Shown: positions 34,558-44,532, counted from the stretch's first letter. The stretch is DNA of 64,000 nucleotides from Chryseobacterium sp. FH1 (GCF_000735135.1 NZ_JPLZ01000006.1:434001-498000), one strand, 5' to 3'. A program made the numbers and translations. Notes: generated by a model not told the origin, from the letters alone.

Positions 34558-36576
34558 ATGCGAAACAGTAACATTCCTTCGGAAATTTCGTGGCTTTCTT
34601 TCAATAGTTGCATTTTGGAGGAAGCCAATGATAAAAATAATGCCTTGTATGAACGTATCAAGTTTTTGGCAATACATTCCTCTAATTTAGATGAGTTTTT
34701 CAGAGTGAAAATCAATAAGCTGTTAATTGCCAATTCAAAAAAGAAGAATGGGTTACTAAAACAAATTCTTATCGAAGTGAAACGCCAGCAAAATACATTT
34801 GGAGCAATATGGAAAGATAATATAGTGCCGGAATTGGCATACCATAAGATTATTCTCTATGAAGATCAAAACATTAAAAAAGAACATTTACACGAAATTG
34901 AATACTATTTTAAAAGTATCATTCTTTCCTACATTCAGGTAGTTAATATTTCAGAGCAGAATCAAAAACCTTATTTTTTAAATAATCGAGGGCTGTACTT
35001 GCTGGTGAAACTTCAGGATAAGACCGGTCATTTCAACTATGCCTACCTCAATATTCCATCAGATAAACTTGACCGTTACAAGCAATTACAAAATATTGGT
35101 GAGTCAAATTATATCATTTCTATTGATACGATTATCAGGAGATGCCTATCGTTCATATTTCCATTAGAAAATGTTGTTTCCTGCTATGAAATTAAATTAA
35201 ATCGAGATGAGAACTATAAAATTTCTGATGAAACTTCCGGAGATTTAATAGCACAGATACAAGCAAAAATTGAGGAAAGAAAGTCAGGTCTGTCCACACG
35301 CTTTCTGTATGATTTCAATATGGATTCCGAGACTGTTTTGGTGTGTAAAAAAGCATTTAAATTAAAGGATAATGAGATGATTGAAGGCGGAAGCCATCAT
35401 AATCTTTTTGATTTGTTCAAATTTCCAAATCCGATGAAACCGAAACTTCAAGGACAAAACTACCCGGCACTAAAACACCTTCCTTTTGAAAATAACAGTT
35501 CGTTTTTTGAAATTATAGACAAGCAAAATCAATTGATACATTTTCCATATCAATCCTATCATTATGTTTTACAGTTTTTTAACCAGGCGGCAATTCATAA
35601 AAATGTTACAGAAATAAAAATCACACTATACCGGATTTCATCACAATCGCTGATTGCCAATGCTTTGATAAGTGCTGCAAAAAACGGGAAAAAAGTGACA
35701 GTCTTTGTAGAGGTCAAAGCCAGATTCGATGAGTACAATAATTTATTTTGGTCTCAGGAAATGAAGAAAGCAGGCATTAAAATCATTCACAGTATGCCTA
35801 ATTTAAAAGTGCACGCAAAAATTGCACTGATTACAATGAAAAGTGATAGTGGCAAATATAAATTTTACAGTTATTTATCCACAGGCAATTTCAACGAAAC
35901 TACCGCTAATACTTATTCTGATTTTGGTTTTTTCACTTCTCAGGAAAAATACACCGCCGACATAAAAAAGGTATTTGCCTTTTTAAAGACCAAAGAAAAA
36001 GGAGCAGAAATAAAAAATATTTTGGTTGCAGGCTTTAATATGAAGCAAAAATTGATAGCATTAATAGATACTGAGATTGCTAATAAAAAAGCTGGTCAAG
36101 AGGCTTCGGTGTTGTTAAAAGTAAATGGTATCGATGAAGAAATTATCATCAGTAAACTAATTGAAGCAAGTCGGGCAGGCGTAGAAGTTACTCTTTTGGT
36201 GCGTGGAATTTGCACTTTATTGCCGGGAATCAAAAATATATCGGAAAATATAAAAATATATCGGATTGTTGATATGTTTTTGGAGCATGCAAGAATTTAC
36301 AGATTTGCCAATGCCGGAAAAGAAAAAATCTACCTGTCTTCTGCCGATATGCTAAGTAGAAATTTAGACCGAAGAATTGAAGTGGGTTTTCCCATAAACG
36401 ATAAAAACCATATAACGGAAATAAATACGATCATTCAATTGCAGTTAGAAGACAATACTAAAAAAAGAACCATAGATTCTAATGGTTTGAATCAGCAAAT
36501 AAGTGAAAAAATAAATAATCCGAGACGATCTCAGACAGAAACATACCATTGGCTTGCAATAAAAAATAAAGAATGA
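34558..36576 (+). CDS. ppk1: Polyphosphate kinase 1
   Basis: The 672-residue protein matches PPK1 along its length. It has the N-terminal EISWLSFNSCILEEA and SSNLDEFFRVKI, then two phospholipase-D-like halves with the catalytic histidines in NLKVHAKIAL (His419, equivalent to the autophosphorylated His of E. coli PPK) and LEHARIYRF (His577), and SADMLSRNLDRRIEVGFP near the end. It makes or breaks polyphosphate from ATP. It closes a five-gene cluster with spacings of 4, 14, 11 and 3 bp, so it is surely co-transcribed with the GAF-HD, DUF5706, phosphoesterase and propeller genes. Confidence 0.93.
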   Translation: MRNSNIPSEISWLSFNSCILEEANDKNNALYERIKFLAIHSSNLDEFFRVKINKLLIANSKKKNGLLKQILIEVKRQQNTFGAIWKDNIVPELAYHKIILYEDQNIKKEHLHEIEYYFKSIILSYIQVVNISEQNQKPYFLNNRGLYLLVKLQDKTGHFNYAYLNIPSDKLDRYKQLQNIGESNYIISIDTIIRRCLSFIFPLENVVSCYEIKLNRDENYKISDETSGDLIAQIQAKIEERKSGLSTRFLYDFNMDSETVLVCKKAFKLKDNEMIEGGSHHNLFDLFKFPNPMKPKLQGQNYPALKHLPFENNSSFFEIIDKQNQLIHFPYQSYHYVLQFFNQAAIHKNVTEIKITLYRISSQSLIANALISAAKNGKKVTVFVEVKARFDEYNNLFWSQEMKKAGIKIIHSMPNLKVHAKIALITMKSDSGKYKFYSYLSTGNFNETTANTYSDFGFFTSQEKYTADIKKVFAFLKTKEKGAEIKNILVAGFNMKQKLIALIDTEIANKKAGQEASVLLKVNGIDEEIIISKLIEASRAGVEVTLLVRGICTLLPGIKNISENIKIYRIVDMFLEHARIYRFANAGKEKIYLSSADMLSRNLDRRIEVGFPINDKNHITEINTIIQLQLEDNTKKRTIDSNGLNQQISEKINNPRRSQTETYHWLAIKNKE

Positions 36577-36606
36577 TAATGAAAAGTCAGAAATATGGAA
36601 CATTTC

Positions 36607-36630
36607 ATAAAATCAGAACATTGATTTTAT
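36607..36630 (+). terminator. Weak AT-rich hairpin after ppk1
   Basis: A 9-bp stem (ataaaatca 36607-36615 with tgattttat 36622-36630) encloses a six-base loop 31 bp after the ppk1 stop, followed by T-rich sequence. It probably ends the operon, but the stem is AT-rich and weak. Confidence 0.4.
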
Positions 36631-36891
36631 TGGATTTATGGATATTTTTTTTAATTCTAAAGATGATTTTTTCCAAATTTTTTCTTGTTGTCAGACGATT
36701 CTTAATCTCATTATGAACAATCAAAATAGGGTGATAATTAAATGTGTAATTTGTTACCTTACCATTGGGATTTTTCAAATAGTTTCTTTTGGTTTTTAAG
36801 AACAAGTAGGGTACCTTGCTATCATTAAGAAACAAATTATGTAAGTACAATTTGTATAGAAGAATTTATCTGATGATTTAATAAATAAAAA

Positions 36892-36899
36892 TATATTTG
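36892..36899 (+). promoter_or_regulatory. Candidate -7 promoter element
   Basis: The octamer tatatttg matches the Bacteroidota TAnnTTTG consensus and lies 19 bp before the start of the small secreted protein gene, a likely promoter for the TonB/ABC operon. No strong -33 element is seen. Confidence 0.42.
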
Positions 36900-36917
36900 T
36901 ATTTTTGTTCATAGTTT

Positions 36918-37259
36918 ATGAAAAGGTCTCTCAGAAACTTTTTTGTCTTTTTCTCACTTTTGATATTTGTTTATAATGTCAGTGGCTTGGGTATATGCAT
37001 AGACCACGCTCAACACAGCAAAAGTATCTCTTCAAAAGCGAAAAATTCAAAAACTGAGAAAGAAACGTCTATTTCTCAGGATGATGAATGCCAGTGCGCA
37101 CTTCATATGCAGATGAACCACATTCTCTTGCAGGAACCTTTAGCCATCGAATTTCCGATTGATACTTCAGTTGATCATCAGATACCTCATAGCAAATCGA
37201 TTACTTATCGTTGCTTACTTGACTATTTCAGCTCCAGAGCTCCACCATCTTTGTCTTGA
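36918..37259 (+). CDS. Small secreted Cys/His-containing protein next to a TonB receptor
   Basis: A 113-residue protein with an N-terminal signal segment (FFVFFSLLIFVYNVSG). The mature part contains CIDHAQH and DECQCALHMQMNH, grouping Cys, His and Met in a way that could bind a metal such as copper or iron. Similar short secreted proteins stand before TonB-dependent receptors in Flavobacteriia. I cannot name the family with confidence. The receptor gene follows after about 150 bp. Confidence 0.55.
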   Translation: MKRSLRNFFVFFSLLIFVYNVSGLGICIDHAQHSKSISSKAKNSKTEKETSISQDDECQCALHMQMNHILLQEPLAIEFPIDTSVDHQIPHSKSITYRCLLDYFSSRAPPSLS

Positions 37260-37411
37260 TTCTGTAGCACAATACTTATATATTGACTACAGCCAATACA
37301 GATCTTCCTGATCTGTAAGACAATATCTATGGACTTTTGCGTAATATCCCAAAAGCAGAATTTCTTTTATTAATAGATGGCATCTCAAAGTGGCATTCTC
37401 ATCCTTTTTTT

Positions 37412-39727
37412 ATGTATAACAATTTTAATGATTTAGGAATAATTAACTTTATTTCTGACAAAAAGATAAAGCTTTACTTGATAAGTTTTATTTTCTCATC
37501 AACCGTCTTCAACGCACAGCAAACCGAAATAGATTCGGCATCTTCAACAATACAAACCGTAGAGATTATAGGACGAAGATCTCAAAATTACGTTTCTGAT
37601 TATTCTTTTGTTGCCACCAAGATAGCAATGAAGAATAAAGATCTACCGCTAACTTTAAATACCGTTACAAAAGAACTGATGAATGACCGACAGGCCTTTC
37701 AGCTTGGTGATGTGATGAAAAATGTAAGTGGAGTTTCGCCATCGAGTTATTATAATCAATACAACATCCGTGGTATCAGTCAGAATGAAGAAGGGCAAAT
37801 TATCAATGGATTGCGGACAAGGCAATTCTATTTCCTTCAGCCAATGACTGCAAATATAGAAAGGGTCGAAGTTTTCAAAGGTCCTGCAAGTATTACAATG
37901 TCAAGCGTCGATCCCGGAGGTACTATTAATATGGTAACCAAAAAGCCATTGCTCATGCCCCGTCACGAAGTCAGCTTTTCAGGGGGAAGTTTTGAAACTT
38001 ACCGTGTCACAACAGATCTAACGGGTCCTTTGAATAAAAGTAAAAGATTGTTGTACCGCTTCAACGGTGCTTATCAAAATGCAAAGTCATTTAGGGATCA
38101 TGTCAATAACAGTGGCCTTCTCATCTCTCCTTCAATCACTTATATTCCGAACGAAAAAACGTCTGTCAATGTCGAATTGATCTACAATGACCTTAACGGG
38201 AATTTAGATCGTGGTCAACCCATTTTCGGAGCTGTTGCAGGAAAAACAGATCTCAACAGCACGCCAAAAAGCTTAAATATGGGAGCGCCCGAAGACTATT
38301 TTAAAACAAAGGAACTGATCATTATGGGGTCTTTTGCACATCATTTCAACAAGAATATTAGTTTCAATGCTTCTTACATGAAACAGTTTTGGCGAGAAGA
38401 TCTCCAGGAACACCGCACAACTAATGCCTTTGTTCCTGACATTAATAATAATCAGATCTCAAGTCTGGCAATGATGCAGTTTATCCAAAGAAAGCAAAGA
38501 TGGGAGGTTGATAACGTGAATGCTTACTTCAATTTTAATTTTAAAACAGGACAGATCGACCATCAGACTTTAATTGGTTATGATACCCAGATTTGGGAAA
38601 AGCATGTTGGCGGGCAACAAAATGCGGCGAGAGGTTTTCTGTTGAAAGACGGCTCAGTCGCTTCTTCGTATGATCCTGCACAGGCAAACAATTACCAAAC
38701 AATTTATTATAATGGAATTCTATTGCCTAAACCAAATGTCTCTCCTTTTGATCTGACCCCCGGCACAGAGAACTATCAGGATACGGATCTTTATACAATG
38801 AATATAATGACTAATTTGCCTACGGCACTTACAACCACTCACGCATTGTATATTCAGCATCTTCTTATTTGGAAAAAATTGAAAGTATTATCTGGGATTC
38901 GTCAGGAATGGTTTCGTGACGTTACCAACTTTAAAAAATCTGATGAAATGTCATTCGGTAATTCAAAATTACTCTACAGATTAGGTATTACCTACAGTAT
39001 TGCTAAAGATATCAATCTTTACGGAACTTATCTTACAGGCTATCAGCCACAGTCGAATACAGTAACTTTAATGCCTAATACTGGAAGCTTTACCGGCAAT
39101 AATTCAGCGGCGAGGTTTAAACCTCTAACTTCTGATCTTAAAGAATTTGGAATCAAAACACAATTATTTGGAAAGGTCTCTATGAATATGGCGGTGTATG
39201 AAATTAACCAAAAGAATATATTGATCAATGCCAATAATCCAGCAGAACCCGATGAATTGATACAGCGGGGTGCCGACCGAAGCCGCGGTTTTGAAACTGA
39301 ATTTACAGGATATATTCTTCCGCAATGGCATATTTACGGTGGCTACAGTTATATAGATGCAAAAATTATGAATGATGCCAATTCTGGCCTCAATGGAAAA
39401 CGAAAAGAAAATACATCCAAAAACTCGGTTAATCTCTGGACACGGTATAATTTTTCAAATATCGAGACATTAAAAAATTTCGGAGTTGGTTTAGGAATGC
39501 TTTATCAAAGTTCAAAAGTTCCCTGGTTTACGAGAAGTTTTGAGCTTCCTGCTTATACGACATTGGACACCGCATTATATTACACGCCTTTCAAATATAA
39601 AGTTCAGTTCGCAGCGAATGTCAATAATATAACCAATACATCATACTGGATCGGTGCTCAGAATTATTTGAGATTATTTCCTGGAGCACAACGAAACTAT
39701 CTACTAACAGCTACTTATAAATTTTAA
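37412..39727 (+). CDS. TonB-dependent siderophore-type receptor
   Basis: The ATG at 37412 gives 771 residues with a plausible signal peptide (KKIKLYLISFIFSSTVFNAQQ); the longer frame begins at TTG 37337 and is unlikely. A plug domain follows (VMKNVSGVSPSSYYNQYNIRG, IERVEVFKGPASITMSS, PGGTINMVTKKP), then a 22-strand-type barrel ending RNYLLTATYKF with the terminal Phe. The NIRG and PGGTINMVTK forms match ferric-siderophore receptors of the FhuE/FpvA kind. It imports a metal-chelate or similar ligand with TonB energy. Directly followed by an ABC-2-type transporter set. Confidence 0.9.
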   Translation: MYNNFNDLGIINFISDKKIKLYLISFIFSSTVFNAQQTEIDSASSTIQTVEIIGRRSQNYVSDYSFVATKIAMKNKDLPLTLNTVTKELMNDRQAFQLGDVMKNVSGVSPSSYYNQYNIRGISQNEEGQIINGLRTRQFYFLQPMTANIERVEVFKGPASITMSSVDPGGTINMVTKKPLLMPRHEVSFSGGSFETYRVTTDLTGPLNKSKRLLYRFNGAYQNAKSFRDHVNNSGLLISPSITYIPNEKTSVNVELIYNDLNGNLDRGQPIFGAVAGKTDLNSTPKSLNMGAPEDYFKTKELIIMGSFAHHFNKNISFNASYMKQFWREDLQEHRTTNAFVPDINNNQISSLAMMQFIQRKQRWEVDNVNAYFNFNFKTGQIDHQTLIGYDTQIWEKHVGGQQNAARGFLLKDGSVASSYDPAQANNYQTIYYNGILLPKPNVSPFDLTPGTENYQDTDLYTMNIMTNLPTALTTTHALYIQHLLIWKKLKVLSGIRQEWFRDVTNFKKSDEMSFGNSKLLYRLGITYSIAKDINLYGTYLTGYQPQSNTVTLMPNTGSFTGNNSAARFKPLTSDLKEFGIKTQLFGKVSMNMAVYEINQKNILINANNPAEPDELIQRGADRSRGFETEFTGYILPQWHIYGGYSYIDAKIMNDANSGLNGKRKENTSKNSVNLWTRYNFSNIETLKNFGVGLGMLYQSSKVPWFTRSFELPAYTTLDTALYYTPFKYKVQFAANVNNITNTSYWIGAQNYLRLFPGAQRNYLLTATYKF

Positions 39728-39730
39728 ACG

Positions 39731-41176
39731 ATGGCCATATCCACTTTACAACTTATCATCAGAAAAACACGGCAGGATTTGATAAAGGGAAGACAAAACT
39801 TGCTAATTATCGCCACCGTGCTCCTCTTTTGCTTCTTGAGCATCGGTGTTGGTTTTACAAAATACATAGACACGAGTTCTCAAATCGGAAAATATCGACA
39901 AGAAGTAAGAGAACAGTGGGAACATAGACCTGCAAAAAACCCTCACAGAATGGCGCACTATGGATACTTGGTATTCAGAATAGGACATCCGTTGAGTATT
40001 TTTGATAACGGATTGGATGATTATTTGGGAAATGTCATTTTTCTTGAAGCGCATAAACAAAACTCTGCAAACCTGTCGGAAGCAGGAAGTTCAGGGATTT
40101 TGGTGAGATTTGGAGTTTTTAGCAGTGCCTTTATTCTTCAGTGTCTGATTCCGCTTATCATTTTATTTTTAGGCTTTGGATTGGTTGCCAAGGACAGGGA
40201 AGATGGTATCCTAAAAATTTTAAGTACTCAGGGTGCCTCGAATAGGCAAATCACATGGGGGAAAGTATTAGGCTTGTGGCAGTTTTCATTACTGTTCATA
40301 TTGCCTGTTTTGCCTTTTGTTTTCATTGCTGCGGTGATGTCAGAAGCTAGTTCATGGTGTGATATCGCTCTGCGTGTACTATCGATCCTTCCCGCATATA
40401 TGATCTATTATTTTTTTATTAGCTGCTTTACTGTCTTTATTTCTGCAAACAGCAAAACAGCATCGTCCGCATTAGTAAGTTTGATTGGTAGCTGGTTGGT
40501 ATTGGTGATTTTTTTACCGAAGGGAATTCAGTTCGTGGCGCAAAATATTTATCCTACACCTTCCAGAATTGCATTTGAAACCATTTTGGAAAAAGATATT
40601 CTGAAAGCTGGAGACAGTCATAATCCAGATGACCCTCATTTTAAAAAAATCAAAGATTCACTTCTAGCCCATTATAGAGTGGTTTCAACAAACGAACTTC
40701 CGTTCAACTACAGTGGTTTTGTGATGAAAGAAGGCGAGAAGATCAGTTCTCAAATTTATCTCAAACATCAAAAAGAATTGGGTGAAAAGTATTATCACCA
40801 ACAGAGGTTTTCAGATGTTACTGCTTTTATTGATCCCGTGATCGCCATTAGAAACTTCTCGATGATCGCTTCAGGAACTGATTATTATTCTTACACTGAA
40901 TTTCAAAAACAGGCAGAAGAATTCCGTTATAAAATGGCGCAAAAACTCAACGATCTTCAAATTGAAAAATTAAGCAATATAAAACCGGAAAAAGGTGGGC
41001 CGCCAGCTATTATAGAAGCTGAGAACTGGAAAAAAATTCCTGATTTCAACTATCAATATACATCATTTTCCAAAAGTATTCAGGAACAATGGATGCCTGT
41101 TGCTGCTCTTTTGTTTTGGTTGGTGGTATGTGTTTTTATGATTGAAATGTCGAGTAGAAACCTAAAATTAATTTAA
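39731..41176 (+). CDS. ABC-2-type permease, DUF3526 family (first of two)
   Basis: A 481-residue membrane protein. A first helix (about 23-40) is followed by a large external loop with HRMAHYGYLVFRIGHPLSIF, DNGLDDYLGN and FLEAHKQN, the hallmark of DUF3526 permeases. Five more helices follow (about 125-270 and 455-475), with the cytoplasmic KDREDGILKILSTQGAS between the second and third. It starts 3 bp after the receptor gene and abuts the second permease. It probably forms a heterodimer with it, driven by the ATPase at 42517. The substrate is unknown; relatives sit near TonB receptors. Confidence 0.8.
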   Translation: MAISTLQLIIRKTRQDLIKGRQNLLIIATVLLFCFLSIGVGFTKYIDTSSQIGKYRQEVREQWEHRPAKNPHRMAHYGYLVFRIGHPLSIFDNGLDDYLGNVIFLEAHKQNSANLSEAGSSGILVRFGVFSSAFILQCLIPLIILFLGFGLVAKDREDGILKILSTQGASNRQITWGKVLGLWQFSLLFILPVLPFVFIAAVMSEASSWCDIALRVLSILPAYMIYYFFISCFTVFISANSKTASSALVSLIGSWLVLVIFLPKGIQFVAQNIYPTPSRIAFETILEKDILKAGDSHNPDDPHFKKIKDSLLAHYRVVSTNELPFNYSGFVMKEGEKISSQIYLKHQKELGEKYYHQQRFSDVTAFIDPVIAIRNFSMIASGTDYYSYTEFQKQAEEFRYKMAQKLNDLQIEKLSNIKPEKGGPPAIIEAENWKKIPDFNYQYTSFSKSIQEQWMPVAALLFWLVVCVFMIEMSSRNLKLI

Positions 41177-42523
41177 ATGAAAAATTATTTATATAAACAA
41201 TTCTATCGTAACCAGGCATATATCATTGCCTTGGTTTTCTTATTGCTAGCTGGTTGTATGGCAATCTACACCGGAAAGATGTTTCTGGAAAGGAATCAGG
41301 ATATCATTGCGAATAGTAAACAGTTTCAGAAAGAAAGTATTGAGAAAAATGTAAAATACCATCAAGAAGATCTAGGCCTCATCTTGTATTATATAAAATT
41401 CAATCTCATTAACGAAACTCCAAAACTAGCAACATTGAATATCGGAATGCGTGATTTGAACCCTTCAATACAAGGCGTCACAATACGGAACTTGGAAGAG
41501 CAACGCTACAATTCAGATCTGTATAATCCTGCAAACGCTGCAGTCGGTAATTTTGATTTCAGTTTTGTATTGGTTTTTCTATTTCCGCTCATTATTGTTG
41601 CGTTTTGTTACAATTTGATTTCGGAAGAAGAGGAGAGTGGCAGGTGGAAATTACTTTCTGTGCAAAGTAGTCACTTAGGTAAACTTATAGATTCCAAATT
41701 ATTAATTCGATTTTTAGCGATTAGTTTTGTTTATCTGATATTAATTTTAATTGCAACTGTTTGGATATCAATTCCGTTAGATCTACCATTTTTCGTCTTC
41801 ATTTTTTCAGGTTGGCTGTATATTTTATTTTGGTTTTTACTGTGCAGATGGATCATTTCTTTTAGAAGATCGTCTGCTTATAATGCATTGGTTCTACTGA
41901 TTATTTGGGTTTTGATGAATTTTATTATTCCGATGAGCAGCAATATGATCATACAAAAACTGTATCCGGTTCAAGAATCTTTAAAAGCCGTGATGCAGCA
42001 GAGAGAAGGTTATCACAACAAATGGGATGAGGCAAAATTACCTACAATGAAGAAGTTTTTTAACGCCTATCCACAATTCAAACAGTTTAAGGTGAAGGAA
42101 AATGATGAGTTTACCTGGATCTGGTATTATGCGATGCAGCATATGGGCGATATGGAAGCATCATTATCATCAAAACAGTATAAGGAAAAAATGAATAAAA
42201 GAAATAGTGCTGCAGAACTTTTAGGATACTTTCTTCCGAACATCCATACCCAGCTTACGGAAAGTCAATTGGCTGAAAGTGGTATGGATAATCAGCTGCG
42301 GTATGGTACAGCATTACAAAAATTTCACGAAGATAAACGTTTGCTATTTTATCCGCTTATATTCTCGGGTAAAAATGCAGATGCCATTAATTGGGAATTG
42401 CAGACCGTGAAATCTTTTAAAAACGCTGAAAACATCAATTTTGTAAAGATCTTTCTACCTTATCTTATTAGCATCATTTTAATGATTATCCTTTCACAAC
42501 AAAAATTTAGAAAACTATGCTAA
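41177..42523 (+). CDS. ABC-2-type permease, DUF3526 family (second)
   Basis: A 448-residue membrane protein similar in layout to the preceding one. It has a first helix at about 12-32, an extracytoplasmic loop with AVGNFDFSFVLVFLFPL, and EEEESGRWKLLSVQSS as the conserved cytoplasmic segment, then further helices and one at the C-terminus (about 425-443). It begins directly after the previous stop and overlaps the ATPase gene by 7 bp, so the three are translationally linked. Confidence 0.78.
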   Translation: MKNYLYKQFYRNQAYIIALVFLLLAGCMAIYTGKMFLERNQDIIANSKQFQKESIEKNVKYHQEDLGLILYYIKFNLINETPKLATLNIGMRDLNPSIQGVTIRNLEEQRYNSDLYNPANAAVGNFDFSFVLVFLFPLIIVAFCYNLISEEEESGRWKLLSVQSSHLGKLIDSKLLIRFLAISFVYLILILIATVWISIPLDLPFFVFIFSGWLYILFWFLLCRWIISFRRSSAYNALVLLIIWVLMNFIIPMSSNMIIQKLYPVQESLKAVMQQREGYHNKWDEAKLPTMKKFFNAYPQFKQFKVKENDEFTWIWYYAMQHMGDMEASLSSKQYKEKMNKRNSAAELLGYFLPNIHTQLTESQLAESGMDNQLRYGTALQKFHEDKRLLFYPLIFSGKNADAINWELQTVKSFKNAENINFVKIFLPYLISIILMIILSQQKFRKLC

Positions 42524-43212
42524 AAACAATTAATTTACATAAGAAATATAATGACTTCACGGCCCTGCAATCACTTGATCTGGAAGTGCGCAAGGGCGAA
42601 ATCTATGCTCTTTTGGGACAGAACGGAGCGGGAAAAAGTACGACGATCAATATCCTTTTAGGTCTCATCAAGGCGACCTCGGGAGATGCTTTCATCAATA
42701 ATATCTCTGTAAAGGATCATCCTCAGGAGATTAAAAAACACTTGGCCTATATCCCCGAAACTGTATTGTTGTATCCCAATCTGAACGGAATGGAAAATCT
42801 GGATTTCTTTTCAAAAATTGCGGGATTTAATTATTCAAAAGATGAATTGTCAGCTTTTTTAAAGCGTACAGGACTTCAGGAAACTGCGCATCACAAAAAG
42901 CTAGGAGGATATTCCAAGGGAATGCGACAAAAAGTAGGCATTGCTATTGCTTTGGCTAAAGATGCGAAAGTGCTATTGCTTGATGAGCCGACAAGTGGAT
43001 TGGATCCTATTGCCACGGCAGAATTTACCGAAATTGTGCGCCAGTTTGGGAAAGAAGGCAGAACGGTCTTTATGGCGACGCACGATATTTTTAATGCCGT
43101 CAGTGTCGCTACAAATATTGGAATAATGAAACAGGGGGAATTGGTACAGAATTTACCTTCAAAAAGCTTTAACGCCACAGAATTGCAGGAATTATATCTT
43201 AAAACGATCTAA
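42517..43212 (+). CDS. ABC transporter ATPase partner of the DUF3526 permeases
   Basis: A 231-residue ATPase with Walker A GQNGAGKST, signature LGGYSKGMRQKVGIA, Walker B VLLLDEPTSGLDP and switch His in MATHD. It is of the ABC-2/NosF (CcmA) class. It overlaps the second permease gene and is followed by a terminator. With the two permeases it forms a complete exporter or conformational machine beside a TonB receptor. Confidence 0.9.
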   Translation: MLKTINLHKKYNDFTALQSLDLEVRKGEIYALLGQNGAGKSTTINILLGLIKATSGDAFINNISVKDHPQEIKKHLAYIPETVLLYPNLNGMENLDFFSKIAGFNYSKDELSAFLKRTGLQETAHHKKLGGYSKGMRQKVGIAIALAKDAKVLLLDEPTSGLDPIATAEFTEIVRQFGKEGRTVFMATHDIFNAVSVATNIGIMKQGELVQNLPSKSFNATELQELYLKTI

Positions 43213-43308
43213 AGTAGATAATTCTAACTTTAATGTTTAAAATCTGTTCAATGATTAAAAATTAGTTGCGACAGAATCAGCGAATTTTACCATTATAATA
43301 GATCAATC

Positions 43309-43334
43309 AAAATCCTAGTTGCCACTAGGATTTT
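43309..43334 (+). terminator. Terminator of the TonB/ABC operon
   Basis: A perfect 10-bp stem (aaaatcctag 43309-43318 with ctaggatttt 43325-43334) and six-base loop, about 97 bp after the ATPase stop, with T-rich sequence after it. Confidence 0.72.
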
Positions 43335-43710
43335 GTATATAATCCATTGTTGATTTCACAGAAAATATTAACAATTTATCTGTTGAAATTTCTGATCGTC
43401 TATTAGAAATTTCAACAGTCATTACGAAAATTAGACAGTTATGACGAATCTTAATTTTATAATTCGTTAAAACAGAATATTTTCACAAGTATGTTTCATA
43501 AAAAACATATTTTTTCCTTACACATTCCATTTTTACAATTACGTCCTACTGTACCTAACTATATTTACAATTTATTACAAAATGTAGAGTATGATTGATT
43601 AATGTATTTGATATTTTATATAACATTATCTATCACTAACATCATTATGTAATAGAATATTTTGAACTGGAATCTCCTAAACTAAGAAATTAAAATTATT
43701 TAAAAATACT
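43335..43710. other. AT-rich intergenic region before the GLPGLI gene
   Basis: About 375 bases, strongly AT-rich, with no open frame of note and no recognised RNA. It should contain the promoter of the gene at 43711. Confidence 0.45.
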
Positions 43711-44532
43711 ATGAAATTATTATTCTCCTTCACTTTAGTTATGCTCGGCTTATTTTCCAATGCACAAAACAAGCGTTTTAGTTATGATTATCAATTCATC
43801 CCCGATTCGACTAATGCATCTGATATAAAAAATGAAATAATGAATTTGGACGTCTCAGAATCTGGATCTAAATTTTATAGTTATACAGTCTATAACTCTG
43901 ATTCTCTGATGAAAATCGATATTGAAAAACAGATGGCAACAACAGGGTTGTCCAATGTTAAGTCAAATAATCGCAGAGGCCTGGTACGATATACAGTTTC
44001 TAAAAAATACCCAAAATATCAAGTGTTCTTACAAAATAGAATATTGAGAGATCAATATAATGTTCTGGAGGAGAGACCCATTGTATGGAAGATCACTTCT
44101 GAAAAACTTAAAATTGGAGAATGGACAACACAAAAAGCAGAAACTGAATTTGCCGGAAGACATTGGTATGCTTGGTTTACGACTGATATTCCTATTCAGG
44201 ACGGACCTTACAAATTTCACGGACTTCCTGGCCTTATCGTTAAATTAGAAGATAAGACTCAATCTCACCGTTTCTCATTAATAGGTGTAAAAAATATCAG
44301 TTCAATTCCTCAAGATATTTTTGGAGCGAATGAAATTTCAATCAATGCAAAACAATACAATAAATTGTTATCGGATTACGAAAATGATCCTACAAAGGGT
44401 CTTAGGCAAGCACAGATGGGAGGTGCAATTATGGTTACAAAAGATGGTCAAAAATCCAATATTAGAAATCAGGAAGAGCAGATCAAAGAAAAAATGAAAA
44501 AAGATAATAACAAGATCGAATTGAAACAATAA
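43711..44532 (+). CDS. GLPGLI family protein
   Basis: A 273-residue secreted protein with a signal peptide ending FSNAQN and the defining FHGLPGLIVKLED motif (about residues 170-182), preceded by AWFTTDIPIQDGPY as usual. The GLPGLI family is Bacteroidota-specific, exported and of unknown function, and often occurs near TonB receptors. The C-terminal tail is charged (EEQIKEKMKKDNNKIELKQ). Confidence 0.88.
   Translation: MKLLFSFTLVMLGLFSNAQNKRFSYDYQFIPDSTNASDIKNEIMNLDVSESGSKFYSYTVYNSDSLMKIDIEKQMATTGLSNVKSNNRRGLVRYTVSKKYPKYQVFLQNRILRDQYNVLEERPIVWKITSEKLKIGEWTTQKAETEFAGRHWYAWFTTDIPIQDGPYKFHGLPGLIVKLEDKTQSHRFSLIGVKNISSIPQDIFGANEISINAKQYNKLLSDYENDPTKGLRQAQMGGAIMVTKDGQKSNIRNQEEQIKEKMKKDNNKIELKQ

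Larger units (their letters stand above)
36577..36917. other. Intergenic region after ppk1
   Basis: About 340 AT-rich bases. The minus strand has an 81-codon frame (36605-36850) that only starts at TTG, is very basic and matches no family; I do not call it a gene. A hairpin and a promoter element are listed separately. Confidence 0.4.

Noticed and set aside
36605-36850. Minus-strand 81-codon frame after ppk1
   Set aside because: It has no ATG start, is highly basic and AT-driven, overlaps the presumed terminator and matches no family I know.
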